Notes: a model not told the origin generated them from the sequence alone. Numbered from the stretch's first letter, positions 51,321 to 60,632 are shown. The stretch is 64,000 nt of DNA from an uncultured Eubacteriales bacterium (GCA_900549475.1 UROF01000012.1:1-64000), one strand, 5' to 3'. A program made the numbers and translations.

Positions 51321-52359
51321 GGAAGAGCTGGACAAGGTCCGCCTGACGGAGACGGGCAAGGCGGCGCTGACAGAGGAGCTGTGCCGCCGGATGGCAGAAA
51401 AGAAGGAGGGACGCCGTCCCCGGCGGCTGGTACGGCCGTGGGTAGCCGCGGCGGCAGTGATCTGTCTGCTGATGGCTACGGCTGGTGCCACGGTGCTGGC
51501 CTCGCCCACCCTGCGGGACCGGGTATTTGGCGGCAGTCCCGGCTATGACCAGAGCAGCGCCATCATAGGAAAGAGCGTGGAGCAAAACGGCTGGACCCTG
51601 ACCCTTACCGACTGCGTGGGGGATGACCGGCGGATCTACCTGGGCATCGAGGTCACGGCTCCGGAGGGTACCGTCCTGAACCAGGAGCACTATGCCTTTG
51701 CCAGTCATGATTTGGATTTTCCGGGGCATGACTGGGCCGGTGCCTCCTCCCTGGACCAACTGGAGGATGACGACCCCACGGACAACCGCATCTCCTTTGT
51801 CTACTGGAGCAACCGAATCCTTTCGGACGGGGAGAGCATCAACGGCAGCGACATCTGCCTGCTTCTGGAAAATTTGTGCTATCTCTATTGGGATGGAGCT
51901 GGTGAGGAGGTGGAGTGGATCCCCGTGTGTGAGGGGGCCTGGGACTTCGGGACCTTTTCCCTGACCTACCAGGACAGCGCCATCCGCCTGACGCCGGAAC
52001 TGCCGGTGACCACCCTGGGGGCGGAGGCGGTGATCACTCAGGTGGAGGTCTCCCCCCTGGGAGTGTATGTCCGTATTGAGGGGGATGCCCTGAAGGGCCA
52101 CCACAGCTGGGTTCAGAAAGATGCTCCCGACGGCTGGTACGGCTGCGTGGAGTACCAGGAGATCCTCCTCTATGACACCGACGGTAATGTGCTGACAGTG
52201 GACGGCGTGACGAGCGACTGCTCCGGCAGCGGCTGCAGCGGCGGCACGGACACCAGCGAGGAGGGATATCTGGTGCTGGCCCGGGCTTTTGACAGTCTGG
52301 TGGACGTGGAGGCCCTTACCACCATTTCCATCTGCGGCGTGGAGATACCACTGCGGTAA
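51310..52359 (+). CDS. DUF4179-like transmembrane anti-sigma factor
   Basis: The 349-residue protein has a cytoplasmic N-terminus (about 42 residues), one transmembrane helix (about 43-63, WVAAAAVICLLMATAGATVLA) and a large outside domain of the DUF4179 type (SVEQNGWTLTLTDCVGDDRRIYLGIEV). A cysteine-rich loop, SDCSGSGCSGG, near the C-terminus may hold a disulfide. It overlaps the ECF sigma gene by 11 bases; that arrangement and topology define it as its likely anti-sigma partner. Confidence 0.8.
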   Translation: MSYREELDKVRLTETGKAALTEELCRRMAEKKEGRRPRRLVRPWVAAAAVICLLMATAGATVLASPTLRDRVFGGSPGYDQSSAIIGKSVEQNGWTLTLTDCVGDDRRIYLGIEVTAPEGTVLNQEHYAFASHDLDFPGHDWAGASSLDQLEDDDPTDNRISFVYWSNRILSDGESINGSDICLLLENLCYLYWDGAGEEVEWIPVCEGAWDFGTFSLTYQDSAIRLTPELPVTTLGAEAVITQVEVSPLGVYVRIEGDALKGHHSWVQKDAPDGWYGCVEYQEILLYDTDGNVLTVDGVTSDCSGSGCSGGTDTSEEGYLVLARAFDSLVDVEALTTISICGVEIPLR

Positions 52360-52386
52360 AAGAGGCGGATGGCCGCCTGTTATAGG

Positions 52387-52428
52387 AAAAAACCATCGCC
52401 CGCCCCCCAATTCGGGGGACGGGCGATA
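52387..52428 (-). terminator. Intrinsic terminator of the RNase J gene
   Basis: Read on the minus strand, a GC-rich hairpin (52394-52409 with 52414-52428, slightly imperfect) is followed by a T6 run (AAAAAA at 52387-52392 on the plus strand). Confidence 0.82.
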
Positions 52429-52454
52429 ACTATTTGCAATATTGATAGAATATA

Positions 52455-54119
52455 TTACAGTTTGTTGACAACGGGGATCACCATGGGGGAGCGCTTGGTG
52501 TGCTTGAAGAGGTAGTTGCTGACAGCGGACTTCACCGCGCCCCGCAGCTCGCCCATATCCCGGCTGTTCTTGCCGCCCTTACCGATGACGCTCTGGGCGG
52601 CGCTGTAGGCCACATCCCGCAGCTCGTGCATCAGCTCCTCAGACTCCTTGACATAGATGAAGCCCCGGGTAATGATCTCCGGCTCGCTGATGAGCTGGCC
52701 GTTCTGGACGTTGATGATGACTACCACCATGCCGTCCTCCGCCAGGATCTTCCGGTCCCGCAGCACCACAGCACCCACATCGCCCACGCCGCTGCCGTCC
52801 ACCAGCACCGCTCCGGCGGGGGCGGGGGTATCGGCGATCTTGATGGTCTTGGTGGTCAGCTCGATGACATTGCCGATATCCGGCAGGACAATGTTCCGCC
52901 GGTCCATGCCCATGGACAGGGCCAGCTGGATGTGGCGGCGGAGATGGCGCTGCTCGCCGTGGAGGGGGATGAAGAACTTGGGCTTGGTAAGCGCGTGGAT
53001 GATCTTCAGCTCCTCCTGGCAGGCATGGCCGGAGACGTGAAGGGGATCGCTCTTGTCATAGATCACGTCCACGCCCTTGCGGAACAGCTCGTTGATCACC
53101 CGGCTGATGGTCTTTTCATTGCCGGGGATAGCGCTGGCGGAGATGATGACCCGGTCCCCGGGCCCCACATCCACCTGCTTGTGCTGGGAGAAGGCCATGC
53201 GGTACAGGGCGCTCATTTCCTCGCCCTGGCTGCCGGTGGTGATGATGACCTGCTTGTCCAGAGGCAGGGATTTGATCTTGTTGATGTCCACCACGGTGTT
53301 CTTGGGGATCTTCATGTAGCCCAGCTCCGTGGCCACCTTCATGATGTTCTCCATGCTCCGGCCGGTGACGGCCACCTTCCGGCCATAGGTGGCGGCGGCG
53401 TCGATGACCTGCTGGATGCGGTGGACATTGGAGGCGAAGGTGGTGACGATGATGCGCTGCTTGCAGCCGTTGAACAGCCGCTCGAAGGTCTTGCCCACGA
53501 TCCGCTCGCTCATGGTGTAACCCGGCCGCTCCACGTTGGTGGAGTCTGCCAGCAGAGCCAGCACGCCCTCCTTGCCCAGCTCACCGAAGCGGCCCAGGTC
53601 GATGACCTCCCCGTCGATGGGGGTGGAATCGATCTTGAAGTCGCCGGTGTGGATGATAACGCCCATGCTGGTGTGGATGGCGAAGGCTACCGCGTCGGCA
53701 ATGGAGTGGTTGACATGGATGAACTCCACGTAGAACTTGCCCACCTTGATCATCTCGCCGGCCTCCACGGTGATGAGCTTGGTGGATTTGAGAAGGCCGT
53801 GCTCCTCCAGCTTCAGCTTGATGAGTCCGGCGGTGAGCCGGGTGCAGTACACCGGCATGTTCACCTGCCGCAGCACATAGGGGATAGCGCCGATGTGGTC
53901 CTCGTGGCCGTGGGTGATGAAGAGGCCCCGGATGCGGGATTTGTTTTTCACCAGATAGCTCACATCGGGGATAATAAGGTCAATGCCGTACATGTCGTCG
54001 CTGGGGAAGGCGAGGCCGCAGTCCACCACGATCATCTCGCCGCCGTGCTCATATACGGTCATGTTTTTACCGATCTCGTTGAGCCCTCCTAAGGGAATAA
54101 TTTTCATTTTTTCTGCCAA
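52455..54119 (-). CDS. rnj: Ribonuclease J
   Basis: The 554-residue metallo-beta-lactamase/beta-CASP nuclease has exo- and endonuclease activity in mRNA turnover and RNA maturation. The zinc motif is His70-x-His72-x-Asp74-His75 (THGHEDHIGAIPY), with GDFKID, the beta-CASP part SGHACQEELK and a C-terminal domain. It starts at TTG 54119, where AAGGAG is ten bases upstream; the internal ATG 54107 would be 22 bases away. It has an unusually long leader. Confidence 0.96.
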   Translation of the reverse strand: MAEKMKIIPLGGLNEIGKNMTVYEHGGEMIVVDCGLAFPSDDMYGIDLIIPDVSYLVKNKSRIRGLFITHGHEDHIGAIPYVLRQVNMPVYCTRLTAGLIKLKLEEHGLLKSTKLITVEAGEMIKVGKFYVEFIHVNHSIADAVAFAIHTSMGVIIHTGDFKIDSTPIDGEVIDLGRFGELGKEGVLALLADSTNVERPGYTMSERIVGKTFERLFNGCKQRIIVTTFASNVHRIQQVIDAAATYGRKVAVTGRSMENIMKVATELGYMKIPKNTVVDINKIKSLPLDKQVIITTGSQGEEMSALYRMAFSQHKQVDVGPGDRVIISASAIPGNEKTISRVINELFRKGVDVIYDKSDPLHVSGHACQEELKIIHALTKPKFFIPLHGEQRHLRRHIQLALSMGMDRRNIVLPDIGNVIELTTKTIKIADTPAPAGAVLVDGSGVGDVGAVVLRDRKILAEDGMVVVIINVQNGQLISEPEIITRGFIYVKESEELMHELRDVAYSAAQSVIGKGGKNSRDMGELRGAVKSAVSNYLFKHTKRSPMVIPVVNKL

Positions 54120-54487
54120 ATTAGTGACACTCCTTTATCAAAACAACTCGAATATCCTCGAAAAAGGGAGGAAAAAATACGCAACGCAAACAGACGGGAG
54201 AAATCCGCGTCCATCGGCCCACCTCGCTTCGTGGGACTGGACGCGGTTCCGCCCGCTATGTATCAAGACTGCGTATCAGGGATGGTGCAGGCTGCCCGTG
54301 AAATGGGCCGGACCTGCTGTATTATTTCATCGCGGGCCCACGGCCGGGTCCGCAAAAAAACCAAAGAAAGGGGCGCGCTCCCGTGCTGCGGGAGAGGCTG
54401 CGCCGGAAAAACCGCCGGGCCAAAAGGCTCCTCTGGCGGCGGGGAGAGAAAAGACATACTCCCACATATACATGTTAAAGTATAACA
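54120..54487 (-). promoter_or_regulatory. Long structured leader of rnj with extended -10 promoter
   Basis: About 350 non-coding bases separate a TGT-TATACT extended -10 (minus strand, 54479-54487) from the rnj start. The region is GC-rich and contains clear stem-loops: 54205-54246 (9-bp outer and 5-bp inner stem, 8-base loop) and 54372-54404 (5-bp outer, 6-bp inner stem). No protein frame in it is convincing. It could be an autoregulatory leader cleaved by the nuclease itself, or a separate small RNA gene. It does not match RNase P RNA, tmRNA or a riboswitch I know. Confidence 0.5.
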
Positions 54488-54569
54488 CAGGTTTTTCCAA
54501 AAGTATACAGTAATTTTCCGTCTGATTTTGCCAAGGGCATTTTTGCCGTAACAGAGCGATTTTGGGGCT

Positions 54570-54597
54570 TTGCTTTGGCGGCGGGATATGGTATAAT
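54570..54597 (+). promoter_or_regulatory. Promoter of the gdpP-rplI-dnaB operon
   Basis: TTGCTT (54570-54575) and a perfect TATAAT (54592-54597) have a 16-base spacer, about 65 bases before gdpP. Confidence 0.65.
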
Positions 54598-54662
54598 ACA
54601 ATGATCTACTGTGTGACCGCGCGGCGGAAGGGAACTGCCGCGAAAAAAGGAGGGAGCGGCCC

Positions 54663-56648
54663 GTGCATAAAAAGTTATCCCGTCTGGTTGACCCCAATCT
54701 TCAGCCGTATTTCTTCTGCCTGGCGCTGTTTATCGCGGCAGCCATTCCGATCCAGCCTATGCTGGCGGCGGCGGAGGCCGCCGTGCTGGTGCTGCTGTAT
54801 ATGTTCTACCGCTATCAGAGCGTCCGCCGCAGACGCAATGTGATGCAGTACATCGAGACCATCACCGGCGGTGTGGATTCTATCAGCAAGAACAGCCTTT
54901 TGAATACGCCCTTGCCGGTAGTGGTGTTCCGGGCCGACAACGGAGAGGTCATCTGGGCCAACGAGAGCTTTATGGGCCTGACCGAAGCCAAGGACGGAAT
55001 ATTCGACATGAAGATCCAGGAGATGGCTCCCGGCTTTGACTACCAGAGTCTGATGACCGACGGTATGGCGGGAGAGCTGATGGAGATGAATGGCAGCATC
55101 TATCAGGTCTACGGCTCCGTGGGCCGTATGAGCGGCCGCGCTGCTAGCCAGGGCCAGATCGTCACCGCCTACTTTGTGGACGTCACCGAGAGCCAGCACC
55201 TCAAGGCTGTGTATGAGGCCAGCCGGCCGGTGGTATCCGTGCTGGTGCTGGACAACTACGAGGAGCTGATGAAGGCCGGCGGCGAGGCTGCCCGCTCCTC
55301 TGTACTGGCCCAGATCGACGAGCGGATCAACAACTGGGTCACCGGCAGCGGCGGTATGCTCCGCAAGTATGATCGTGACCGGTATCTTTTCATCTGTGAC
55401 GATCAGTGTTTCTCCCGCCTGGTGGAGGAGAAGTTCTCCGTGCTGGAGGCCATCCACCAGGTTCAGAGTGAGGACGGCGTCATGGCCACCTTGTCCATCG
55501 GTTCCGGTAAGGACTGCGACACCTACGAGGACGCCTTCCGGGATGCCAACAAGTCCATCGAGATGGCCCTCAGCCGGGGCGGCGACCAGGCGGTGGTAAA
55601 GGACAGCCTGGACTTCCAGTTCTACGGCGGCCGCTCCAAATCCACCGAGAAGCGTACCAAGGTCAAGTCCCGTGTCATGGCCAAGGCCCTGGGCGAGCTG
55701 ATCGCTGACGCCAGCGAGGTCTATGTCATGGGCCACGAGTACGCCGATATGGACGCGGTGGGTGCCTCGGCAGGTATCTGCTGTGCCGCCCGGAAGCGGG
55801 GCAAGCGGGCCCAGATCGTCATCGACCTGGACAACAACAACGCCCGGCCTCTGGTGCGCAGGCTCCAGGAGCTGCCGGAGTACAAGGATGTATTTATCAG
55901 TGGGGCGGACGCCTTCCTCCATGCCCAGCCGGGCGCTTTGCTGGTGGTGGTGGATACCAACCGTCCCGACATGGTGGAGAGCCGCCAGCTGCTGGACGCC
56001 TGCAACCGGGTGGCAGTCATCGACCACCATCGCCGGGCAGCCTCCTATATCGAAAGCGCAGCCCTCAACTTCCATGAGCCCTACGCCTCCTCCGCCTCGG
56101 AGCTGGTGACGGAGCTGCTGCAGTACATGGTGGAGGCGGGCGATATCCTCCGGGGTGAGGCGGAGGCCCTGCTGGCCGGCATTATGCTGGATACCAAGAA
56201 CTTTATGATGCGTACCGGCGGCCGTACCTTTGAGGCGGCAGCTTTCCTGCGCCGTACCGGCGCGGATACGGCGGAGGTCCGCCGCTACTTCCAGAGCGAT
56301 CTGCCCAGCATGATCCAGCGCTATGACATCATCCGGGATGCCAAGATGTACCACGGTGACCTGGCGATTGCCGCCGTGGACAAGGAGGTGCCCCGGGTCA
56401 CCGCCGCCAAGGCCTCCGACGACCTGCTGACCCTCCAGGGGGTCCAGGCCTCCTTCGTGCTCTACAAGGCGGGGGACGGGGTGTCCATGTCCGCCCGGTC
56501 CCTGGGAGAGATCAACGTGCAGCTGATCCTGGAGGGCCTGGGCGGCGGCGGCAATTCCACCACCGCCGGCGGCCATGTGCCGGATACCACGGTGGCCCAG
56601 ATCCATACCCGCCTGCTGGCTGCCATCGACAAGTATTATCAGCAATAA
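54663..56648 (+). CDS. gdpP: Cyclic-di-AMP phosphodiesterase GdpP
   Basis: The 661-residue membrane protein has two N-terminal transmembrane helices (about 15-53), a PAS domain (about 75-170), a degenerate GGDEF domain, and a DHH/DHHA1 phosphodiesterase (about 350-661) that hydrolyses c-di-AMP. Metal-site residues are His358, Asp362, Asp364 (MGHEYADMDAVG) and the DHH triad Asp454-His455-His456. The terminal GGGGNSTTAGGHVP is typical. GTG 54663 has AAGGAGG upstream. The order gdpP-rplI-dnaB is conserved in Firmicutes. Confidence 0.96.
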   Translation: MHKKLSRLVDPNLQPYFFCLALFIAAAIPIQPMLAAAEAAVLVLLYMFYRYQSVRRRRNVMQYIETITGGVDSISKNSLLNTPLPVVVFRADNGEVIWANESFMGLTEAKDGIFDMKIQEMAPGFDYQSLMTDGMAGELMEMNGSIYQVYGSVGRMSGRAASQGQIVTAYFVDVTESQHLKAVYEASRPVVSVLVLDNYEELMKAGGEAARSSVLAQIDERINNWVTGSGGMLRKYDRDRYLFICDDQCFSRLVEEKFSVLEAIHQVQSEDGVMATLSIGSGKDCDTYEDAFRDANKSIEMALSRGGDQAVVKDSLDFQFYGGRSKSTEKRTKVKSRVMAKALGELIADASEVYVMGHEYADMDAVGASAGICCAARKRGKRAQIVIDLDNNNARPLVRRLQELPEYKDVFISGADAFLHAQPGALLVVVDTNRPDMVESRQLLDACNRVAVIDHHRRAASYIESAALNFHEPYASSASELVTELLQYMVEAGDILRGEAEALLAGIMLDTKNFMMRTGGRTFEAAAFLRRTGADTAEVRRYFQSDLPSMIQRYDIIRDAKMYHGDLAIAAVDKEVPRVTAAKASDDLLTLQGVQASFVLYKAGDGVSMSARSLGEINVQLILEGLGGGGNSTTAGGHVPDTTVAQIHTRLLAAIDKYYQQ

Positions 56649-56705
56649 TTTTGCTACATAACCACAACGGGCCTCAGGGCCCGGGATCAACAGGAGGACA
56701 ACACC

Positions 56706-57155
56706 ATGAAAGTGATTTTACAGCAGGATGTGAAAGGTCAGGGGAAAAAGGGCCAGCTCATTGAGGTGGCCGAGGGCTATGCCCGCAATTTCCTGCTGCC
56801 CCGTAAGCTGGCGGTGCCTGCTACCGCCGACGCCATGAACACCATGCGTCTCCAGGAGAAGGCCAAGCGTGCCGAGGAGGCCCGGCTGCGTGCCGAGGCG
56901 GTGGAGACCGCTGAGAAGCTCAAGAACGCTCCGGTGAAGATCGCCGCCCGGGCCGGCGCCAACGGCAAGCTCTTCGGTGCCGTCACCAGCAAGGAGGTCT
57001 CTGACGCCCTCCAGGCCCAGCACGGTATCGAGCTGGGCAAGCAGAAGATCGTCATGGACGAGCCCATCAAGGCCTATGGCAGCTATCAGCTCAAGGCCAA
57101 GCTGGGCTTTGAGGTCACCGGCACCGTGTATGTCATGGTGGTGGAGGAGAAGTAA
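56706..57155 (+). CDS. rplI: 50S ribosomal protein L9
   Basis: The 149-residue protein has the N-terminal L9 signature VKGQGKKGQLIEVAEGYARNFLLPRKLA, a central helix and a C-terminal domain (VTSKEVSDALQAQHGIELGKQKI). Length is standard. AGGAGGAC lies seven bases upstream. It sits between gdpP and dnaB, as usual. Confidence 0.98.
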   Translation: MKVILQQDVKGQGKKGQLIEVAEGYARNFLLPRKLAVPATADAMNTMRLQEKAKRAEEARLRAEAVETAEKLKNAPVKIAARAGANGKLFGAVTSKEVSDALQAQHGIELGKQKIVMDEPIKAYGSYQLKAKLGFEVTGTVYVMVVEEK

Positions 57156-57266
57156 TGAAGCCGGGGCCGCCCTTTTCCCAGCCGGGACAGGGCGGCGCCT
57201 TACCCCATATGGACGCCGGTTTTCCCCGTTTTGTTCCCGGGGCGGCGTACGGAAAGGAGATGCCCT

Positions 57267-58616
57267 GTGCCTGCTGACGAGCTGCTGACCCGACAGATGC
57301 CCCATAGCCTGGAGGCGGAACAGGCGGTGCTGGGCTCCATGCTCATCGACGCCGACTGTATCAAGGACGTGATGGACAAGCTCCAGCCGGAGGACTTCTA
57401 TATCCGGCAGAACCGGGAGATCTTTGAGACCATCTATACCATGTTCAGCTACTCCAAGCCGGTGGACGGCGTCACCGTGGCGGAGGAGATGCAGAAAAAC
57501 GGCACCTATGACGAGCTTACCACCCGCAATTACCTGGTGCAGCTCATGGAGGTGACGCCCACCAGCGCCAACGCCATGGAGTATGTGGCTATCGTCCGCA
57601 GCAAAGCCCTGCTGCGGAGCCTGGCCAAGGCCGCCGGGGACGTGCTGGCCATGGTCCAGGAGGGCGTGGGGGAAGCCCAGTCGGTGCTGGAGGCCGCTGA
57701 GCAGCGGATCTACGCCATCCGCCGGGGCCGCTCCGCCCAGGATATGGTGCCGGTGGGCCAGATCATCAAGCCGGTGCTGGATCAGCTCAACGAGCTGGCG
57801 GCGGGAAAGACGGGATTGCCCGGCCTCTCCAGCGGCTTTTCTGCCGTGGATCAGAAGCTCCACGGCCTCAACCGCTCGGACCTTATTTTGCTGGCGGCCC
57901 GTCCTGCCATGGGAAAGACCTCCTTTGCCCTGAATATGGCCCTGAATGTGGCCAAGCAGAGCGGCAAAGCGGTGGCTATTTTTTCCCTGGAAATGAGCAA
58001 GGAACAGCTGGTGAGCCGCCTTCTCTCCTCCGAGGGACTGGTGGAAAACGGCCGCCTGGCTACCGGACGCCTCAGCGCCTCCGACTGGGGGAAGCTGACC
58101 CAGGCCGCCCGGACCCTCAAGCAGACGGATATCCGTATTGATGATAACCCTCTGCTTACCGTGGCGGATATGAACGCCAAGTGCCGCCGGATCGAAAATT
58201 TGGGCCTGGTGGTCATCGACTATCTGCAGCTGATGACCTCCTCCGGCGGAAAGAGCTACTCCGGAGAGAACCGCCAGCAGGCGGTCAGCGATATCTCCCG
58301 GATGCTCAAGATCATGGCCAAGGAGCTCAATGTCCCTATTATCTGCCTCAGCCAGCTCAGCCGTGCCAACGAGAAGCGGGAGGACAAGCGCCCTATGCTC
58401 TCCGACCTGCGTGAATCCGGCGCTATCGAGCAGGATGCGGATATCGTCATGTTCCTCTACCGGGAGGACTACTATAAAGAAGATACAGAGAACAAGAACA
58501 TTGCCGAGTGCATCGTGGCCAAAAACCGCCACGGCGAGGTGGGTAAGCTGCCTCTGCGGTGGATGCCGGAGTATACCACCTTCAGCACCATCGAAATGCG
58601 CTTTGATGAGGAGTAG
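57267..58616 (+). CDS. dnaB: Replicative DNA helicase
   Basis: The 449-residue hexameric helicase unwinds DNA at the replication fork. It has an N-terminal primase-interacting domain (PHSLEAEQAVLGSML), then a RecA-like domain with Walker A ARPAMGKTS (about 211-219), FSLEMSKEQL, Walker B VVIDYLQLM and QLSRANEKR. GTG 57267 is chosen because AAAGGAG is seven bases upstream and family proteins begin just before HSLEAE. A small hairpin CCGGGC/GCCCGG follows the stop. Confidence 0.97.
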   Translation: MPADELLTRQMPHSLEAEQAVLGSMLIDADCIKDVMDKLQPEDFYIRQNREIFETIYTMFSYSKPVDGVTVAEEMQKNGTYDELTTRNYLVQLMEVTPTSANAMEYVAIVRSKALLRSLAKAAGDVLAMVQEGVGEAQSVLEAAEQRIYAIRRGRSAQDMVPVGQIIKPVLDQLNELAAGKTGLPGLSSGFSAVDQKLHGLNRSDLILLAARPAMGKTSFALNMALNVAKQSGKAVAIFSLEMSKEQLVSRLLSSEGLVENGRLATGRLSASDWGKLTQAARTLKQTDIRIDDNPLLTVADMNAKCRRIENLGLVVIDYLQLMTSSGGKSYSGENRQQAVSDISRMLKIMAKELNVPIICLSQLSRANEKREDKRPMLSDLRESGAIEQDADIVMFLYREDYYKEDTENKNIAECIVAKNRHGEVGKLPLRWMPEYTTFSTIEMRFDEE

Positions 58617-58652
58617 GCCCGGGCTTAGCCCGGAGGGAGGAGCAGAAAAGGT

Positions 58653-58955
58653 ATGGGATACTATATTGCGGGAGGCGCGCTGTGGGTCCTGGTGGCGGTC
58701 TATCTGGGCTGGCGGATCCGCCGGAGTATGAAGATGCTGCTGCAGGCTCCGCCGGAAATGACATGGCTGATCTATCTGGTGGTCTTTACCCTGTGCGCGC
58801 CGCTGATCGCCTTGGCCGGCAGCCGGAGCCAGAGTGCCGGTATCGCCGCCCTGGTGGGGGCTTTTGTGATCAGCTTTGCCCTGTCCTACTGGGCGCTGGG
58901 CCGGTACCGTAAGTGGCTGGCAGAACAGGAGAAGAAAAAGGAGGAGGAGCAGTGA
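58653..58955 (+). CDS. Small three-helix membrane protein, unknown function
   Basis: The 100-residue protein has hydrophobic segments at about 4-20, 37-55 and 62-82 and a charged C-terminal tail (EQEKKKEEEQ). No family is recognised. GGAGGAG lies upstream. Its stop overlaps the tilS start (GTGA), so it is translationally coupled to tilS and belongs to the dnaB-tilS transcription unit. Confidence 0.8.
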   Translation: MGYYIAGGALWVLVAVYLGWRIRRSMKMLLQAPPEMTWLIYLVVFTLCAPLIALAGSRSQSAGIAALVGAFVISFALSYWALGRYRKWLAEQEKKKEEEQ

Positions 58956-60313
58956 CGGCGGAGAGGAACATCTTCCCGCCGGCCCTGGCCAAAGCCCGGG
59001 ATTTCTGCCGGGAAAAGGATATGCTCCCCCCGGCCGGAGGCGTGATGCTGTGCGCTGTCTCCGGTGGACGGGACTCCATGGCGCTGCTGAGCTTTCTGGA
59101 GCAGCTGGCGGCGGAAAAGGGGTTCATCCTCCACGCCGCCCACTATAACCACATGCTGCGGCCTACCGCCGACCGGGACGAGGATTTCGTCCGGCTCTGG
59201 TGTGCTGACCGCCATATCCCCCTGGCCTGCGGCACCTGTGATGTGCGCGCCTGGGCCAGAGAACAGGGCGCCTCTCTGGAGGACGCCGCCCGGACCCTCC
59301 GCTACCGCTTCCTGGAGGAGACGGCGGACCGGGTGGGCGCCCAGCGCATTGCCACTGCCCACCATGTCCAGGACAATGCGGAGACCGTGCTGCTCCATCT
59401 CCTGCGGGGCACCGGCCTCCGGGGCCTGGGCGGCATCGCTCCGGTGCGGGGAAGGGTGGTACGCCCCTTCCTGGAGACAGACCGCCGGGACATCGACGCC
59501 TATGTGGAGGAAAACAACATCCCCTATGTGGAGGATGAGAGCAATGCCGATATCACCTTTGCCCGCAATCGCCTGCGGATAGAGGTGATGCCCCTCCTGG
59601 AAAAGCTGGCTCCCGGCAGTACCGCCCGGATCGCCGGCGCGGCGGCCATCCTTCGGGAGGAGGAGAACCATCTGGCTCAGGAGAGTGCCGGACTGCTGCC
59701 GCCGGCAGAGGAGGATAAGATATCCCTGCCGGTGAATACCCTTATGAGCCGGGATCTTGCCATCCGGCGGCGGCTAGTGCGCTCCATGGCCCAGCAGCTG
59801 GGCGTGGGCCTTACCGCGGCGCAGACCGATGCGGTGCTGGCCCTGGGCAGCGGCGGCTTTCTGGACCTTCCTGACGGGCTGCAGGCCTATCGCCAGGCCC
59901 ACCGCCTGACCCTGCGCCGTCTGTCTCCGCCGCCGGAGCCCCTGGAGCTCCATGCCGGAAAACAACTCTGGGGCGGACATACGGTCCGTGTGGCGGTGAC
60001 GGCGGAGGGCCTTCCGCCGGAGGGAAACAGCGCCGCCCTCTCTGCCGACAAAATTACCGGACCGCTGACCATTGCCGCCTGGGATGGAACGGGACGGCTG
60101 GCGGTGGAAAACGGCAGCCGGTCCATCAAGCGCCTGTTTGCCGACCAGGGTATCCCCGCCGACCAGCGGGAGGAGCACCCCGCCTTGTACTGCGATGGAA
60201 AGCCTGTGGCGGTGCTGGGCGTGGCGGTGGACTGGGCCTTCCGCTCCCAGCCGGGAGAAAAGACCATTACAGTGGTATGGGAAAAGGAGGAGCGGGGCCA
60301 TGAATTACTGTAA
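58952..60313 (+). CDS. tilS: tRNA(Ile)-lysidine synthase
   Basis: The 453-residue ATP-dependent enzyme converts cytidine 34 of the minor isoleucine tRNA to lysidine. The PP-loop is SGGRDS (37-42). AHYNHMLRPTADRDE, AHHVQDNAETVL and a C-terminal substrate-binding domain ending near IPADQREEHPAL match the family. It starts with GTG 58952, AAGGAGGAGG just upstream. It overlaps the next small gene by 14 bases, and hpt and ftsH follow as in many Firmicutes. Confidence 0.95.
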   Translation: MTAERNIFPPALAKARDFCREKDMLPPAGGVMLCAVSGGRDSMALLSFLEQLAAEKGFILHAAHYNHMLRPTADRDEDFVRLWCADRHIPLACGTCDVRAWAREQGASLEDAARTLRYRFLEETADRVGAQRIATAHHVQDNAETVLLHLLRGTGLRGLGGIAPVRGRVVRPFLETDRRDIDAYVEENNIPYVEDESNADITFARNRLRIEVMPLLEKLAPGSTARIAGAAAILREEENHLAQESAGLLPPAEEDKISLPVNTLMSRDLAIRRRLVRSMAQQLGVGLTAAQTDAVLALGSGGFLDLPDGLQAYRQAHRLTLRRLSPPPEPLELHAGKQLWGGHTVRVAVTAEGLPPEGNSAALSADKITGPLTIAAWDGTGRLAVENGSRSIKRLFADQGIPADQREEHPALYCDGKPVAVLGVAVDWAFRSQPGEKTITVVWEKEERGHELL

Positions 60314-60632
60314 GCACTGTATGATCCCCACGGATGAGGAGAACTGCCCCGTCTGTGGAGAGAAGCGTTTGTGGCCGGTGCTGCCGGAGGACCCCTGCTT
60401 TGTAGGAGAGCTGGGGGTGCCCTGGTCGGACATCTTTGCGGATGTGCTCCGGCAAAAGCAGATCCCCTGCCTGATGAAGCCCCTGTGGGGGGCGGGATGG
60501 ACCGCCACCCTGGGCAGCAAATTCGAGCAGATGCGCTTTTATGTCCCCTACGAATACCTGCCCTCCGCCCAGGAACTGGCGGAGGAACTGTTCTCCCAGA
60601 TGGGAGAGGACGACGAGGAAACTGAGGAGTAA
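60300..60632 (+). CDS. Zinc-ribbon plus DUF2007-like small protein
   Basis: The 110-residue protein begins with a four-cysteine zinc ribbon (Cys4, Cys7, Cys16, Cys19: CKHC and CPVC). The following about 80 residues resemble a DUF2007-type domain (GVPWSDIFADVLRQKQIPCLMK, FYVPYEYLPSAQELAEELF) thought to be a signal-transducing or regulatory module. The ATG lies inside the end of tilS with AAAGGAGG upstream. An acidic tail ends the protein. Its role between tilS and hpt is unknown. Confidence 0.8.
   Translation: MNYCKHCMIPTDEENCPVCGEKRLWPVLPEDPCFVGELGVPWSDIFADVLRQKQIPCLMKPLWGAGWTATLGSKFEQMRFYVPYEYLPSAQELAEELFSQMGEDDEETEE

Noticed and set aside
52500..54092. 530-codon plus-strand open frame opposite RNase J
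   Set aside because: Composition is that of an antisense shadow and there is no ribosome binding site; RNase J is complete on the minus strand.
54200..54480. RNase P RNA, tmRNA or SRP RNA in the rnj leader
   Set aside because: None of the conserved core sequences of these RNAs could be found on either strand. It is kept only as an unassigned structured leader.
54231..54485. 84-codon plus-strand frame in the rnj-gdpP intergenic region
   Set aside because: It starts without a ribosome binding site, has no recognisable motif, and its sequence is better explained by the stem-loops of the rnj leader.
54675..56690. 671-codon minus-strand open frame opposite gdpP
   Set aside because: Same artefact of codon bias. 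GdpP domains are complete on the other strand.
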